DNA of 64,000 nucleotides from Pseudomonas chlororaphis (GCF_001921865.1 NZ_MSCT01000018.1:186001-250000); one strand, 5' to 3'; shown: positions 33,208 through 41,217, counted from the stretch's first letter. Made by a program: numbers and translations. Notes: generated from the letters alone by a model not told the origin.

Positions 33208-33224
33208 ACATACGGTGCGTATGT
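33208..33224. promoter_or_regulatory. Operator 1, 17-bp perfect palindrome for the TetR regulator
   Basis: ACATACG-GTG-CGTATGT, perfect 7-bp arms with a 3-bp centre, in the 140-bp space between the MFS and TetR genes. The second copy is centred 31 bp away. Confidence 0.85.
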
Positions 33225-33238
33225 GAGAAAGCATGAGA

Positions 33239-33255
33239 ACATACGCGCCGTATGT
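33239..33255. promoter_or_regulatory. Operator 2, 17-bp perfect palindrome for the TetR regulator
   Basis: ACATACG-CGC-CGTATGT, same perfect 7-bp arms as operator 1 with a different 3-bp centre. Centre-to-centre distance of 31 bp (about three helical turns) puts both on one DNA face. Confidence 0.85.
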
Positions 33256-33287
33256 CAATCCACGAATCAGCAGTGTGAGTGCCTGCC

Positions 33288-33875
33288 ATGAGCCCGCGCC
33301 AACGCGCCGAGATGATCGAAGAAACCCGCAGCAAACTCCTCGCCAGTGCCCGCCAGGCCTTTGGCAGCCTGGGTTATGCCCATACCTCGATGGACGATTT
33401 GACCGCCGAGGCGGGCCTGACCCGGGGCGCCTTGTACCACCATTTCGGCGACAAGAAAGGCTTGCTGGCGGCGGTGGTCGAGCAGCTCGACAGTGAGATG
33501 GACCAGCGCCTGGAGGTGATCTCGCGCGGCACCGACGACCTCTGGGGCGCTTTCGTCCAGCGCTGCCGGACCTACCTGGAAATGTCCCAGGACGCCGAGA
33601 TCCAGCGGATCATGCTGCAGGACGCGCGCGCGGTGCTGGGGGAATTGACCGAGGCCAGCGAGGAACAATGCGTGCTGTCCCTGAGCACCCTGCTGGACGA
33701 GCTGATCCAGGCCGGCCTGGTCGTCCCCGCCCCCAGCGAGGCCCTGGCGCGCCTGATCAACGGCAGCCTGCTCGACGCCTCGTTGTGGATCGCCCGGGAC
33801 GAGCATCCGGGGCAGCGCCTGCAACAGGCGCTGACCGGGCTGGACGTGCTGCTGCAAGGCTTGCGCGTGCGCTGA
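33288..33875 (+). CDS. TetR/AcrR family transcriptional repressor
   Basis: About 195 residues. N-terminal helix-turn-helix with LTRGALYHHFGDKKGLLAAV, a textbook TetR recognition region, followed by a helical ligand domain. Probably represses the divergent MFS transporter gene and itself by binding the two palindromes at 33208-33255. An in-frame GTG at 33279 could add three residues; I prefer ATG 33288. The inducer is unknown. Confidence 0.92.
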   Translation: MSPRQRAEMIEETRSKLLASARQAFGSLGYAHTSMDDLTAEAGLTRGALYHHFGDKKGLLAAVVEQLDSEMDQRLEVISRGTDDLWGAFVQRCRTYLEMSQDAEIQRIMLQDARAVLGELTEASEEQCVLSLSTLLDELIQAGLVVPAPSEALARLINGSLLDASLWIARDEHPGQRLQQALTGLDVLLQGLRVR

Positions 33876-33898
33876 GGGATGCGCTGCATCGTCGAACG

Positions 33899-33921
33899 CC
33901 ATCGCGAGCAAGCTCGCGACC
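33899..33921. repeat. REP-like element (short)
   Basis: Contains CATCGCGAGCAAGCTCGCGA, the palindromic core seen in the other REP copies of this window, but lacks the CTCCTACA arm. It lies just after the TetR gene. Confidence 0.6.
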
Positions 33922-33970
33922 ACGACGATTCGCAGGCAGAATAGGCCGCCCGGCCCTCTCAAGGATTCCC

Positions 33971-34441
33971 ATGCGCCAGGTGCTGCTGATCATCGACGTG
34001 CAACCCTCGTTCAACCCGCCAAAATGGCTGCTGAACGGTATCGACGCCCTGCTCGGCCGGCTGCCATCGGTGGCCACGGTCGAACGCCACGACGAAAGCC
34101 GGACCCCCTTCGCCCGCCAGCTCGGCTGGCAACCCGCCGCCAACGACGACAGCCTGGTCGCCGCCGACCGCATCTTCATCAAATACGGCTACGCCCCCAC
34201 GCCCGAAACCGTCGCCTACCTGAAAAGCCTGGAGCCCGAACGCGTACTGGTGTGCGGCATCCAGACCGACACCTGCGTCCTCGCCGCCGGCTTCGCCCTG
34301 TTCGACGCCGGCCTGCAACCGACCCTGCTCACCGACCTGACCGTGGGCTCGTCGCTGGACCGTTCCGGCCAGTTGGGGGTGAAGCTGTGGCAGCATCATT
34401 TCAAGCATGTCACGACCTGTGCCGAGCTCGACCTGCCGTAG
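33971..34441 (+). CDS. Isochorismatase-family cysteine hydrolase
   Basis: 156 residues. Family landmarks: catalytic Asp in LLIIDVQPSF near residue 9, Lys in FIKYGY near 73, and Cys in GIQTDTCVLAAG near 100, making the Asp-Lys-Cys triad of nicotinamidase/isochorismatase-like enzymes. Shorter than true isochorismatases, which have about 200 residues and often a carrier domain. The substrate is therefore unknown; a small amide or a housekeeping hydrolase is as likely as a siderophore role. ATG 33971 follows AAGGATTCCC. No clear operon partner. Confidence 0.85.
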   Translation: MRQVLLIIDVQPSFNPPKWLLNGIDALLGRLPSVATVERHDESRTPFARQLGWQPAANDDSLVAADRIFIKYGYAPTPETVAYLKSLEPERVLVCGIQTDTCVLAAGFALFDAGLQPTLLTDLTVGSSLDRSGQLGVKLWQHHFKHVTTCAELDLP

Positions 34442-34685
34442 GAAGCATCGATCCCAGGCCGTGCAGTCATACGAATCGTCACTACTTCATTTCCACCGGC
34501 ACGCAGTGGGCGTGGAAGACCACCAAGGTCAAGAAGAAAAAATAACCGCCTTTCTCTCCCGACGGTTCCGGCCCGAGCGCTCATAACCGCGGGCCGGCGC
34601 CATCGAGCAAAAGGTTGCTGGCCAGACGCTGGACTGTCATGCCGGTTGAGCTAAGGTTGCTGCTTTCCTTGCCACGGGATTCCCC

Positions 34686-35588
34686 ATGAGCAACCCTCTC
34701 AGCGTCCAGTACATCCAGACTCCCCGCCTGCACATCGCCTACGAACACCACGGCCCCGCCGAGGGCGAACCGGTGATCCTGCTGCATGGCTTTCCCTACG
34801 ACCCGCGCAGCTACGACGAGATCGCCCCGGACCTGGCGGCGCGCGGCTATCGGGTGATAGTGCCGTACCTGCGCGGCTACGGCCCGACCCGTTTCGCCGG
34901 GCCGGGCATCCTGCGTTCCGGGCAACAGGCGGCGCTGGCCCAGGACCTGCTGGACCTGATGGACGCGCTGAAGATTCCCCGGGCCGCCCTCGCCGGTTTC
35001 GACTGGGGCGGGCGCGCCGCCTGCATCGTCGCCGCCCTGTGGCCGGAGCGGGTGCGCTGCCTGGTGAGCGCCGACGGCTACAACATCCAGGACATCGCCG
35101 GGGCCAGCGAACCCCGGGCGCCGGATACCGAGCATCGGCTGTGGTACCAGTACTACTTCAATACCCAGCGCGGGGTGGACGGGCTGACAGCCAACCGCCG
35201 CGAGCTGTGCGCGCTGCTGTGGCAACTGTGGTCGCCGAGCTGGGCCCGCGGTGACGCACTCTACGGCCTGACGGCGCCGTCGTTCGACAACCCGGACTTC
35301 GTCGAGGTGGTGATCCACTCCTATCGCCATCGCTTCAGGTACGCCCCGGGCGATCCGAGCCTGGAACACATCGAGCAGGCGCTGGTGCGACCGCCGCCGA
35401 TCCGCGTGCCGAGCATTTCCCTGTGCGGCGCCGACGACGGGGTCGGCCCGGCGAGCGTCGAGGACGAAGACCTCGGCCGGTTCAGCGGCCCCTACCAGCG
35501 GCGGGTCCTGGCCGGGGTCGGGCACAACGTGCCGCAGGAGGCGCCCGAGGCCACCGTGCAGGCCCTGCTGGAACTACTGCGGGGTTGA
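34686..35588 (+). CDS. Alpha/beta hydrolase, epoxide hydrolase or dehalogenase-like
   Basis: 300 residues with oxyanion motif LLHGFPYDPRSYD near residue 35 and nucleophile elbow AGFDWGGRAA near residue 103. The nucleophile is Asp, as in epoxide hydrolases and haloalkane dehalogenases, not the Ser of esterases. The terminal His lies in GVGHNVPQEAP. Substrate unknown. The last 15 bases overlap the 3' end of the convergent AraC gene. Confidence 0.85.
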   Translation: MSNPLSVQYIQTPRLHIAYEHHGPAEGEPVILLHGFPYDPRSYDEIAPDLAARGYRVIVPYLRGYGPTRFAGPGILRSGQQAALAQDLLDLMDALKIPRAALAGFDWGGRAACIVAALWPERVRCLVSADGYNIQDIAGASEPRAPDTEHRLWYQYYFNTQRGVDGLTANRRELCALLWQLWSPSWARGDALYGLTAPSFDNPDFVEVVIHSYRHRFRYAPGDPSLEHIEQALVRPPPIRVPSISLCGADDGVGPASVEDEDLGRFSGPYQRRVLAGVGHNVPQEAPEATVQALLELLRG

Positions 35589-36563
35589 TCCGCCGGCGAA
35601 AAACCGTTCCCGATAGGCCTGTGGCGTCACCCCCAGGGCCCGCAGGAAACTGCGGCGCAGGGTTTCTTCGCTGCCGAAGCCGCACTGCGCGGCGATGCGC
35701 TTGATCGCCACGGCGCTGTCGCCAAGCAGGCGCCGGGCACTTTCCACGCGGATCTGCTCGATGGCCCGGGCCGGGGTCCGGCCGGTGTCGGCGCGGTAGT
35801 GGCGGACAAAACTGCGCTCGCTCATGCCGGCCTGCTCGGCCAGGACCTGGATAGGCAGGTCGCGCCCGAGGTTTTCCGCGATCCAGGCGTGCAGGTCGTC
35901 GAACCGGCTGCCGCGCTTCTGCAACGCCAGGGTCGCGCTGAACTGCGACTGGCCGCCGGGGCGCTTGAGAAACACCACCAATTGCCGGGCCACGTCCAGC
36001 GCCATGGCATGCCCCAGGTCGGCCTCGACCAGGGCCAGGGCCAGGTCGATGCCGGCGGTGACCCCGGCCGAGGTCCAGACCGGCCCTTCGTTGATGAAGA
36101 TCGGGTTGGCTTCCACCCGCAGCCGCGGGTACTGCCGCGCCAACTGCTCGCAGCGGGTCCAGTGGGTGACCACCCGGCGCCCGTCGAGCCAGCCGCTGGC
36201 AGCCAGCAGGAACGCCCCGGTGCACACCGACGCCACCCGCCGCGCCAGGGCCGCCTGCTGGCGTACCCAGGCCACCAGCGTCGGGTCTTCGGCCGCGGCG
36301 TACACGCCCCAGCCGCCGGCGACGATCAGGGTGTCGCAAGGCGTGCCCGGCGCCGGCAGCGGCTCGGCCAGCAGCGCCAGGCCGGCCGACGTGGCCACGG
36401 CGCCCTCCCCGGCGGCGATCACGCTCGCCTTGTAGGGCGGCGGCAAACCTTGGTCCCGCGCCAGGTCGTTGGCCGTAGCGAACACCTGCAACGGCCCCGT
36501 GACATCGAGCACCTGGGCGTTAGCGAAAGTCAGTACATGAACGGTTTTCGGGGTCTGGGGCAT
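35574..36563 (-). CDS. AraC-family regulator with DJ-1/PfpI-like sensor domain (GlxA type)
   Basis: About 329 residues. The N-terminal part is a DJ-1/PfpI-like amidotransferase fold (VLTFANAQVLDVTGPLQVF and VASVCTGAFLLAASG). The C-terminal AraC DNA-binding domain ends with GFGSEETLRRSFLRALGV. Start set at ATG 36563; a TTG at 36602 with AGGA nearby would add 13 residues. Divergent from an isonitrile hydratase gene that has the same DJ-1 fold, 113 bases apart, so it probably controls that gene. The effector is unknown. Confidence 0.88.
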   Translation of the reverse strand: MPQTPKTVHVLTFANAQVLDVTGPLQVFATANDLARDQGLPPPYKASVIAAGEGAVATSAGLALLAEPLPAPGTPCDTLIVAGGWGVYAAAEDPTLVAWVRQQAALARRVASVCTGAFLLAASGWLDGRRVVTHWTRCEQLARQYPRLRVEANPIFINEGPVWTSAGVTAGIDLALALVEADLGHAMALDVARQLVVFLKRPGGQSQFSATLALQKRGSRFDDLHAWIAENLGRDLPIQVLAEQAGMSERSFVRHYRADTGRTPARAIEQIRVESARRLLGDSAVAIKRIAAQCGFGSEETLRRSFLRALGVTPQAYRERFFAGGSTPQ

Positions 36564-36676
36564 GATTGGCGTGAATCGTGGGCAGGTTGGCGTATTCGCC
36601 AAATCCTAGGGGGCTAGAGTCGAACCGTCCAGCCGCACAAGCGCGGACCCCTTTGAATACTTTCGGGAGATAGCCC

Positions 36677-37363
36677 ATGACGCTGCAGATTGGTTTCCTG
36701 TTGTTCCCCAACGTCCAGCAACTCGACCTGACGGGGCCCTACGATGTGCTGGCAGCGCTGCCGGACGTGCAGCTGCACCTGGTCTGGAAAGAGCGCGGGC
36801 TGCTGGTTTCCAGTTCCGGCCTGGTGCTGCAGGCGACCACCGGCTTCGCCGAGTGCCCGCCGCTCGACGTGCTCTGCATCCCCGGCGGCTCGGGGGTCGG
36901 GCCATTGATGGAGGACCCGCAGACCCTGGACTTCATCCGCCGGCAAGCGGCGCAGGCGCGCTACGTCACCTCGGTGTGCACCGGCTCCCTGGTGCTCGGC
37001 GCCGCCGGGCTGCTGCACGGCAAACGCGCCACCACCCATTGGGCCTATCACTCGCTGCTGGCGCCGCTGGGGGCGATCCCGGTGCAGGAACGCGTGGTCC
37101 GCGACGGCAACCTGCTGACCGGCGGCGGGATTACCGCCGGGATCGACTTTGCCCTGACCCTGGCCGCCGAGCTGTTCGACGAGGCGACCGCGCAGCGGGT
37201 CCAGTTGCAACTGGAATACGCCCCGGCCCCGCCGTTCGCCGCCGGTAGCCCGCAGACCGCGCCGAGCGCGGTGGTGACGCAAGCCCTGCAACTGGCGGCG
37301 AGCTCCCTCAAGCAGCGCGGCGAAATCGTCGAGCGGGTCGTGGCCCGCTGGCAGCAGGCCTGA
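36677..37363 (+). CDS. inhA: Isonitrile hydratase (DJ-1/PfpI family)
   Basis: Converts isonitriles to N-substituted formamides. 228 residues, the length of the characterised Pseudomonas putida enzyme as I recall it. The nucleophile in VTSVCTGSLVLGAAG falls exactly at Cys101, the catalytic Cys reported for that enzyme. Further family motifs are IPGGSGVGPLM near 68 and TGGGITAGIDFAL near 152. Cytoplasmic, no signal peptide. Divergent AraC/DJ-1 regulator next door. Related DJ-1 proteins of other function cannot be fully excluded. Confidence 0.8.
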   Translation: MTLQIGFLLFPNVQQLDLTGPYDVLAALPDVQLHLVWKERGLLVSSSGLVLQATTGFAECPPLDVLCIPGGSGVGPLMEDPQTLDFIRRQAAQARYVTSVCTGSLVLGAAGLLHGKRATTHWAYHSLLAPLGAIPVQERVVRDGNLLTGGGITAGIDFALTLAAELFDEATAQRVQLQLEYAPAPPFAAGSPQTAPSAVVTQALQLAASSLKQRGEIVERVVARWQQA

Positions 37364-37483
37364 GGCGCCACGAGCGAATGCGGCCGCAACCGGCCGGGGG
37401 CCCGGCAAAATGACCGGCGGCTCCCGGCAGGCGGCCCGGACAGCTCCTACACTCTGGCTCTGTCTTTCTCCAGGAGCCCGGCG

Positions 37484-37888
37484 ATGCACAAGACCTATAG
37501 CGGCAGTTGCCATTGCGGCGCGGTGCGCTACGAAGTCGACATCGACTTGAGCCAGGGTACCAACAAGTGCAATTGCTCGATCTGCAGCAAGACCCGCAAC
37601 TGGAACGCGATCGTCGCGCCCAAGGCGTTTCGCCTGCTCGGCGGCGAACAGGCGCTGAGCGACTACCGCTTCAACACCGGCACTACCCATCACCTGTTCT
37701 GCAAGCGTTGCGGCGTGCGTTCGTTCGGCCGCGGACACGTGCAGGAAATCGGCGGCGACTACGTCGCGGTGCAGGTGATGACCCTGGACGATATCGACCT
37801 GCAGGAACTGCTCGCCGCCCCGGTGCACTATGCCGATGGCCGCCATGACAACTGGGGCAATGTCCCGGACGAAATCCGCCACCTGTAG
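37484..37888 (+). CDS. GFA-domain zinc protein (glutathione-dependent formaldehyde-activating family)
   Basis: 134 residues. Opens SGSCHCGAVRYEVDI, followed by NCSICSKTRNW and FCKRCGVRSFGRGH, the Cys pairs that bind zinc in GFA/CENP-V proteins. ATG 37484 follows AGGAG with good spacing. The family includes a glutathione-formaldehyde adduct enzyme, but most members are uncharacterised, so the reaction is unknown. Its 3' end faces the terminator of the putative sRNA on the other strand; that hairpin may serve both. Confidence 0.88.
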   Translation: MHKTYSGSCHCGAVRYEVDIDLSQGTNKCNCSICSKTRNWNAIVAPKAFRLLGGEQALSDYRFNTGTTHHLFCKRCGVRSFGRGHVQEIGGDYVAVQVMTLDDIDLQELLAAPVHYADGRHDNWGNVPDEIRHL

Positions 37889-37910
37889 CGCCACCACTTT
37901 TTCGCAGGCG

Positions 37911-37935
37911 AAAAAAAACCCGCCGAAGCGGGTTT
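37911..37935 (-). terminator. Intrinsic terminator of the candidate sRNA
   Basis: On the minus strand AAACCCGC, loop TTCG, GCGGGTTT, continuing into a run of eight T. The stem is perfect at 8 bp with a UUCG loop. On the plus strand it may also stop transcripts from the GFA gene, although the T run there is poor. Confidence 0.9.
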
Positions 37936-38035
37936 CTTTCAAGACCATTACGACTCCCTGTCGCTGCAATCCTTGCAATGGTCGGTCTTCCATGACCCTG
38001 AGCGCATCCTGCGCTGCAGTGGTGGAAGAAGATTA
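37911..38035 (-). ncRNA. Candidate Rsm-type small RNA (RsmX/Y/Z/V-like) with four GGA hairpin loops
   Basis: On the minus strand four short hairpins each show GGA in the loop: GCGCA-GGA-TGCGC (38002-38014), GGTC-ATGGAA-GACC (37984-37997), TGCAA-GGA-TTGCA (37965-37977) and CGAC-AGGGA-GTCG (37951-37963). All have CA before the GGA region, close to the CANGGA pattern bound by RsmA/CsrA. A strong intrinsic terminator follows at 37911-37935. Predicted length of about 120-125 nt equals known Rsm RNAs, which titrate the translational repressor RsmA/RsmE. The start is a guess from TTAATC at 38031-38036 as -10 box. Upstream there is only a half-site (CTTACA, 38080-38085) of the GacA element TGTAAG-N6-CTTACA, so Gac control is uncertain. 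I cannot say which known Rsm RNA it is, or whether it is new. Confidence 0.68.
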
Positions 38036-38116
38036 AGCCGGTGGCGCAAACGGCAACAGACGAAATATCCGGCAGCGCATGTAAGCCTTTTGCCATAAGC
38101 CAACGGGCGAATGTTT

Positions 38117-38923
38117 CTAGACCGCGCCTTCCAGCGCGCGGATGGCCAACTCCGCCACCTGCAGCTCGTGCTCCGCGCTGGCGACCTCGCCGTCCTCGAG
38201 AAACCACGCCGCCGACAACCCGGTATAGGCCAGTACCCATTGCAGCAGGCGCTTGCGTTCCAGCCCCGCGGCTTGGGCGATGACCTCGACCTGGCGGGTG
38301 AAACGCCGCGGGTCGGCGCTGGTCGGCAGGTCCGGGTTGCAGATCAGGTTGGCGAAGTCGAAACCGCGTTCGCCCATGACCCGCTTGGGATCGATCGCCA
38401 GCCAGCCGCGCTGCTCGAAATCCAGCACGTTGTCGTGATGAATATCGCCGTGCAGCACCACCTGCTCGCGAGGCGTCGCCAACAGCTCCTCGGCCGTGGC
38501 CAGGCTGCGCCGGAAAACCCCGCCTTCGCGCCGGGCGGCCGGACGCAGGGCCTGGAACCATTCCCCCAGGCTCAACAGCGGCGGCAACGGCGCAGCGCGC
38601 GGCGCATGCAGGCGCGCCAGGCTGGCGCAGACGATCCGGCTGACCTCGTCGTCTTCGCCGGCCAGCGCCATTTGCATCAGCGAGCGCCGGCCCATGGCTC
38701 GCTCCATCAGCAGCCCATCGCCGTGATGGCCGTAGACCTGGGCGGCGCCCTCCCCGGCCCACCAGGCCATCAGGCGGTTGCCGTGTTTTTCCTCGTCGTC
38801 GAGGGCGATCTTCAGCATGGCCGGCGCGCCGTCCAGGCGCACCGGCAGCAGGTGGCTGCCAGGGGTGACGATCGGCGCGCCATCGACCCGCAAATTCCAG
38901 TGTTTCAGGTAAGGCTCGAACAT
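38117..38923 (-). CDS. Aminoglycoside/hydroxyurea phosphotransferase-family kinase
   Basis: 268 residues. Kinase-like motifs: MLKIALDDEEKHGNRLM near residue 35, catalytic loop VVLHGDIHHDNVLDF near 155, metal-binding WLAIDPKRVMGERGFDFAN near 175. This matches the APH(6)/StrB-type family. Chromosomal members in pseudomonads often have no proven resistance role. It is the last gene of a three-gene minus operon behind an SRPBCC protein and an ArsR regulator, 15 bases after the ArsR stop. Confidence 0.85.
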   Translation of the reverse strand: MFEPYLKHWNLRVDGAPIVTPGSHLLPVRLDGAPAMLKIALDDEEKHGNRLMAWWAGEGAAQVYGHHGDGLLMERAMGRRSLMQMALAGEDDEVSRIVCASLARLHAPRAAPLPPLLSLGEWFQALRPAARREGGVFRRSLATAEELLATPREQVVLHGDIHHDNVLDFEQRGWLAIDPKRVMGERGFDFANLICNPDLPTSADPRRFTRQVEVIAQAAGLERKRLLQWVLAYTGLSAAWFLEDGEVASAEHELQVAELAIRALEGAV

Positions 38924-38938
38924 CCGTGACGGTTTCCG

Positions 38939-39283
38939 TTATGACTCGACAAACGCCTGCAATTGGCCCAGGGCATGATCCCATTGCTGGCCGATCACTT
39001 CCAGCGAACGCCGGGCCTCGGCCAGCCGGGCCGGCTCGAAGGCCCACCGCCGTTCGCGCCCCAGCTTGGCGTCGCGCACCAGGCCGGCCTGGGCCAGTAC
39101 GTGCAGGTGCTTGGTCACGGCCTGGCGGCTGATCTGGGTACCGAGGGTCAGTTGGGCGATCGACAGCGCGCCGCCGCCGCACAAGATGGCGACGAGCCGC
39201 AGACGGGTCTCGTCGCCCAGTGCCGCGAAGATCAAGGCCGAACGGTCCAGCGGCGGGGGGATGGCTAAGGTCTCAGGGTCCAA
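38939..39283 (-). CDS. ArsR-family helix-turn-helix regulator
   Basis: 114 residues with a winged helix region QISRQAVTKHLHVLAQAGLV. It lacks the metal-binding ELCVC motif of ArsR proper, so it is of the metal-independent type usually paired with an SRPBCC/AHSA1 protein. Start is TTG at 39283, inside the end of the upstream gene (11-base overlap), which implies translational coupling. Likely autoregulates the operon. Confidence 0.88.
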   Translation of the reverse strand: MDPETLAIPPPLDRSALIFAALGDETRLRLVAILCGGGALSIAQLTLGTQISRQAVTKHLHVLAQAGLVRDAKLGRERRWAFEPARLAEARRSLEVIGQQWDHALGQLQAFVES

Positions 39284-39728
39284 GGTAGGTCTCGATATTG
39301 CTCATCTGTTCGTCCCAGCCGCGACTGTTCATGCGAAACGCCTTGAGCCGGCGTTCCGGCGGGATGCCGTCGAAGCCGGACTCGACCACCCGCAGCAGGG
39401 TGCCGCCGTCCAGTTCTTCAAGCTCGAATTGCACCCGGGTGCAGGGCTCGGCGGAATAGTCGACGCCCGGTTCCACCGCGTAAGGGTGCCAGCTGAACGC
39501 GAACAGATGCTCAGGCTCCAGCTGTTCCACCCGCACGTCCCAGACCAGGTGTTCGTAGCCAGGGTAGGTAATCTGCCCGCGGGTCCGCTGCCCGACGACA
39601 AACCGCTGCCCCGCCAGCGCCACGCCGAACCAGCTGCCGAACGCCTCAGCATCGGCCAGCGCGGCCCAGACGCGGGCTTGCGGCGCCTTGAGCAGGATCT
39701 TTCTTTCGATACGATCTGATGAGTTCAT
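39273..39728 (-). CDS. SRPBCC/AHSA1-domain protein
   Basis: 151 residues of the START/Bet v 1-like SRPBCC fold (AHSA1 subfamily): opening IERKILLKAPQARVWAAL, then FGVAL and LRVVESGFDGIP. Such proteins bind small hydrophobic ligands or act as Hsp90-activator-like domains. Pairing with an ArsR gene is common and may reflect ligand sensing. ATG 39728 follows GGTGA. Confidence 0.88.
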   Translation of the reverse strand: MNSSDRIERKILLKAPQARVWAALADAEAFGSWFGVALAGQRFVVGQRTRGQITYPGYEHLVWDVRVEQLEPEHLFAFSWHPYAVEPGVDYSAEPCTRVQFELEELDGGTLLRVVESGFDGIPPERRLKAFRMNSRGWDEQMSNIETYLGP

Positions 39729-39896
39729 GGGTCACCTCCAGTGAGTTGACCCTAGACGCTCTCGGCAAAAGCGCAACCTTGAAGTTGCATTATTACTTGT
39801 CGCTACCCGAGCCTGACGCGGCATAATCCCCCACCCCTCCGCCGTGAAAATGGCGCTACGCTCGCCAGGGGCCACCCCCATGGATGCCACCACCCA

Positions 39897-40544
39897 ATGA
39901 GCCAGACCGTCCCCAGAATCACCCTTGCCAAGCTGCGCAAAGCGATATCGATCATCGACAAACAGCCGATCGAGCCGACGCTCCAGGCATTGACCTACAT
40001 GCGCGCCTACCCGGCGCTGTTGCACGCCTCGAAAACCCTCGCGACAGCCCACCACAACAGCGCCGACCTGCTGCTGCAACTGTCGGCCATGTGCTACGGC
40101 TGGATGCCCCGGGTGGCGCGGGTGAACGCCAAGCATCTCGACCAGGCTTCGCACGCCCTGGCCAGCGCCCTCACCTCGCCCACCGTGATCGACAAGCAGC
40201 CGATGCAGGACCTGGCCAACAGCCTGCATTCGGTGGTGGGCGCCTCCAAGCTCCTGCACTTTGTCCGGCCGGACCTCTACCCGATCTGGGACTCGAAAGT
40301 CGCGCGGACCTGGGCGGCGACCGGCAATAAACCCTCCAACAGCTACATGAGCAATATCAATCACTACCGCGCCTACCTCCGGGACATCGAGCAGTTGATC
40401 GCCGCCGCCGATTTCGCCGGGTTCTACCAGGACTTCAACCAGGCCTACGGCAGGCGCCTGGATCGCCTGGATATCGCGCCCTACACGCTGTCCAAGGTGC
40501 GCGCCGTCGAGGCCGCGGCGTTCGAGCTGTCCGGCGGCGACTGA
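39897..40544 (+). CDS. Conserved-looking hypothetical protein
   Basis: 215 residues, no signal peptide or membrane segment. The central stretch VVGASKLLHFVRPDLYPIWDSKVARTW recalls a motif I associate with uncharacterised alpha-helical proteins, some with a DNA-glycosylase-like helical fold, but I cannot assign it. N-terminus is basic and helical (LAKLRKAISIID). It stands alone between the SRPBCC operon (divergent) and the LprI gene (70 bases downstream, same strand). Confidence 0.75.
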   Translation: MSQTVPRITLAKLRKAISIIDKQPIEPTLQALTYMRAYPALLHASKTLATAHHNSADLLLQLSAMCYGWMPRVARVNAKHLDQASHALASALTSPTVIDKQPMQDLANSLHSVVGASKLLHFVRPDLYPIWDSKVARTWAATGNKPSNSYMSNINHYRAYLRDIEQLIAAADFAGFYQDFNQAYGRRLDRLDIAPYTLSKVRAVEAAAFELSGGD

Positions 40545-40617
40545 GCCGTCGCCCGTGCCGCACCAACACCCGGCAATGCCCGTTGCCGATCCATCACCGT
40601 TCAACCGGAGAATCGTC

Positions 40618-41019
40618 ATGAACCCACGCGTGTACCTGGCCCTGGCGCCGCTGTTCTGCATCCCGCTGGCCTTGGCCGACGACTGCGCCAACGCCACCAG
40701 CCAGAGCGCCATGAACCAGTGCGCGGCGCAACAGCACAAGGCCGCCGACCAGGAGTTGAACACCCTTTACCAGCGCATCAACCAGCGTTTGAAGGACAAC
40801 CCCGAAGGCAAGAAGCTGCTGGTCGGCGCCCAGCGGGCCTGGGTGGCGTTTCGGGATGCGGAGTGTGGGTTCGCCGCCTCCGGGGTCGCCGGGGGCAGCG
40901 TCTATCCGTTGATCTACGGCAACTGTGTCACCGACCTGACCAAGGCTCGGGTCGAGGCGTTCAAGGCCTACCTCAAGTGCCAGGAAGGCGACCTGAGCTG
41001 CCCGGTGCCGGCCAGTTGA
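40618..41019 (+). CDS. LprI/DUF1311-type periplasmic protein, possible lysozyme inhibitor
   Basis: 133 residues with a signal peptide (LALAPLFCIPLALA, cut before DDC). The mature part has the DUF1311 pattern: C-A-N-A, MNQCAAQQHKAADQELNTLYQRI, then LVGAQRAWVAFRDAEC and YGNCVTDLTKARVEAF, with four or more Cys for disulphides. LprI of mycobacteria inhibits lysozyme; other members are uncharacterised. Periplasmic. Followed by REP elements, so probably monocistronic. Confidence 0.88.
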   Translation: MNPRVYLALAPLFCIPLALADDCANATSQSAMNQCAAQQHKAADQELNTLYQRINQRLKDNPEGKKLLVGAQRAWVAFRDAECGFAASGVAGGSVYPLIYGNCVTDLTKARVEAFKAYLKCQEGDLSCPVPAS

Positions 41020-41042
41020 AGAGGCGGCGATCTTGAGGTTTT

Positions 41043-41104
41043 TCGCGAGCAAGCTCGCTCCTACAGAAGAATCGCGGTCCTTGTAGGAGCGAGCTTGCTC
41101 GCGA
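41043..41104. repeat. REP pair (inverted, BIME-like)
   Basis: TCGCGAGCAAGCTCGCTCC at 41043 and its inverted copy ending GAGCTTGCTCGCGA at 41104, 38 bases between outer arms. First of two REP pairs between the LprI gene and qhpB. Confidence 0.9.
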
Positions 41105-41145
41105 TGGCCACACCACCGAACGCCTGGCGCACCGCGTCATCGTTT

Positions 41146-41217
41146 ATCGCGAGCAAGCTGCGCTCCTACAACAAGCAGAGCGCGTACGCCCCTTGCAGGA
41201 GCGAGTTCGTTCGCGAT
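41146..41217. repeat. REP pair, second and degenerate, abutting the qhpB stop codon
   Basis: ATCGCGAGCAAGCTGCGCTC (one inserted G) at 41146, and an inverted degenerate copy GGAGCGAGTTCGTTCGCGAT ending at 41217, the first base of the qhpB stop complement. It may act as the transcription end of the qhpADCB operon. Confidence 0.8.

Noticed and set aside
34461..34545. Short basic peptide frame ending in five-Lys-like tail (FISTGTQWAWKTTKVKKKK)
   Set aside because: The reading is clean at its end and could be the tail of a tiny basic protein, but no start with a ribosome site is evident and I know no family. Worth a conservation check only.
38074..38097. Full GacA upstream element in front of the candidate Rsm RNA
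   Set aside because: Only one half (CTTACA) of TGTAAG-N6-CTTACA is present; the other half matches 2 of 6 bases.
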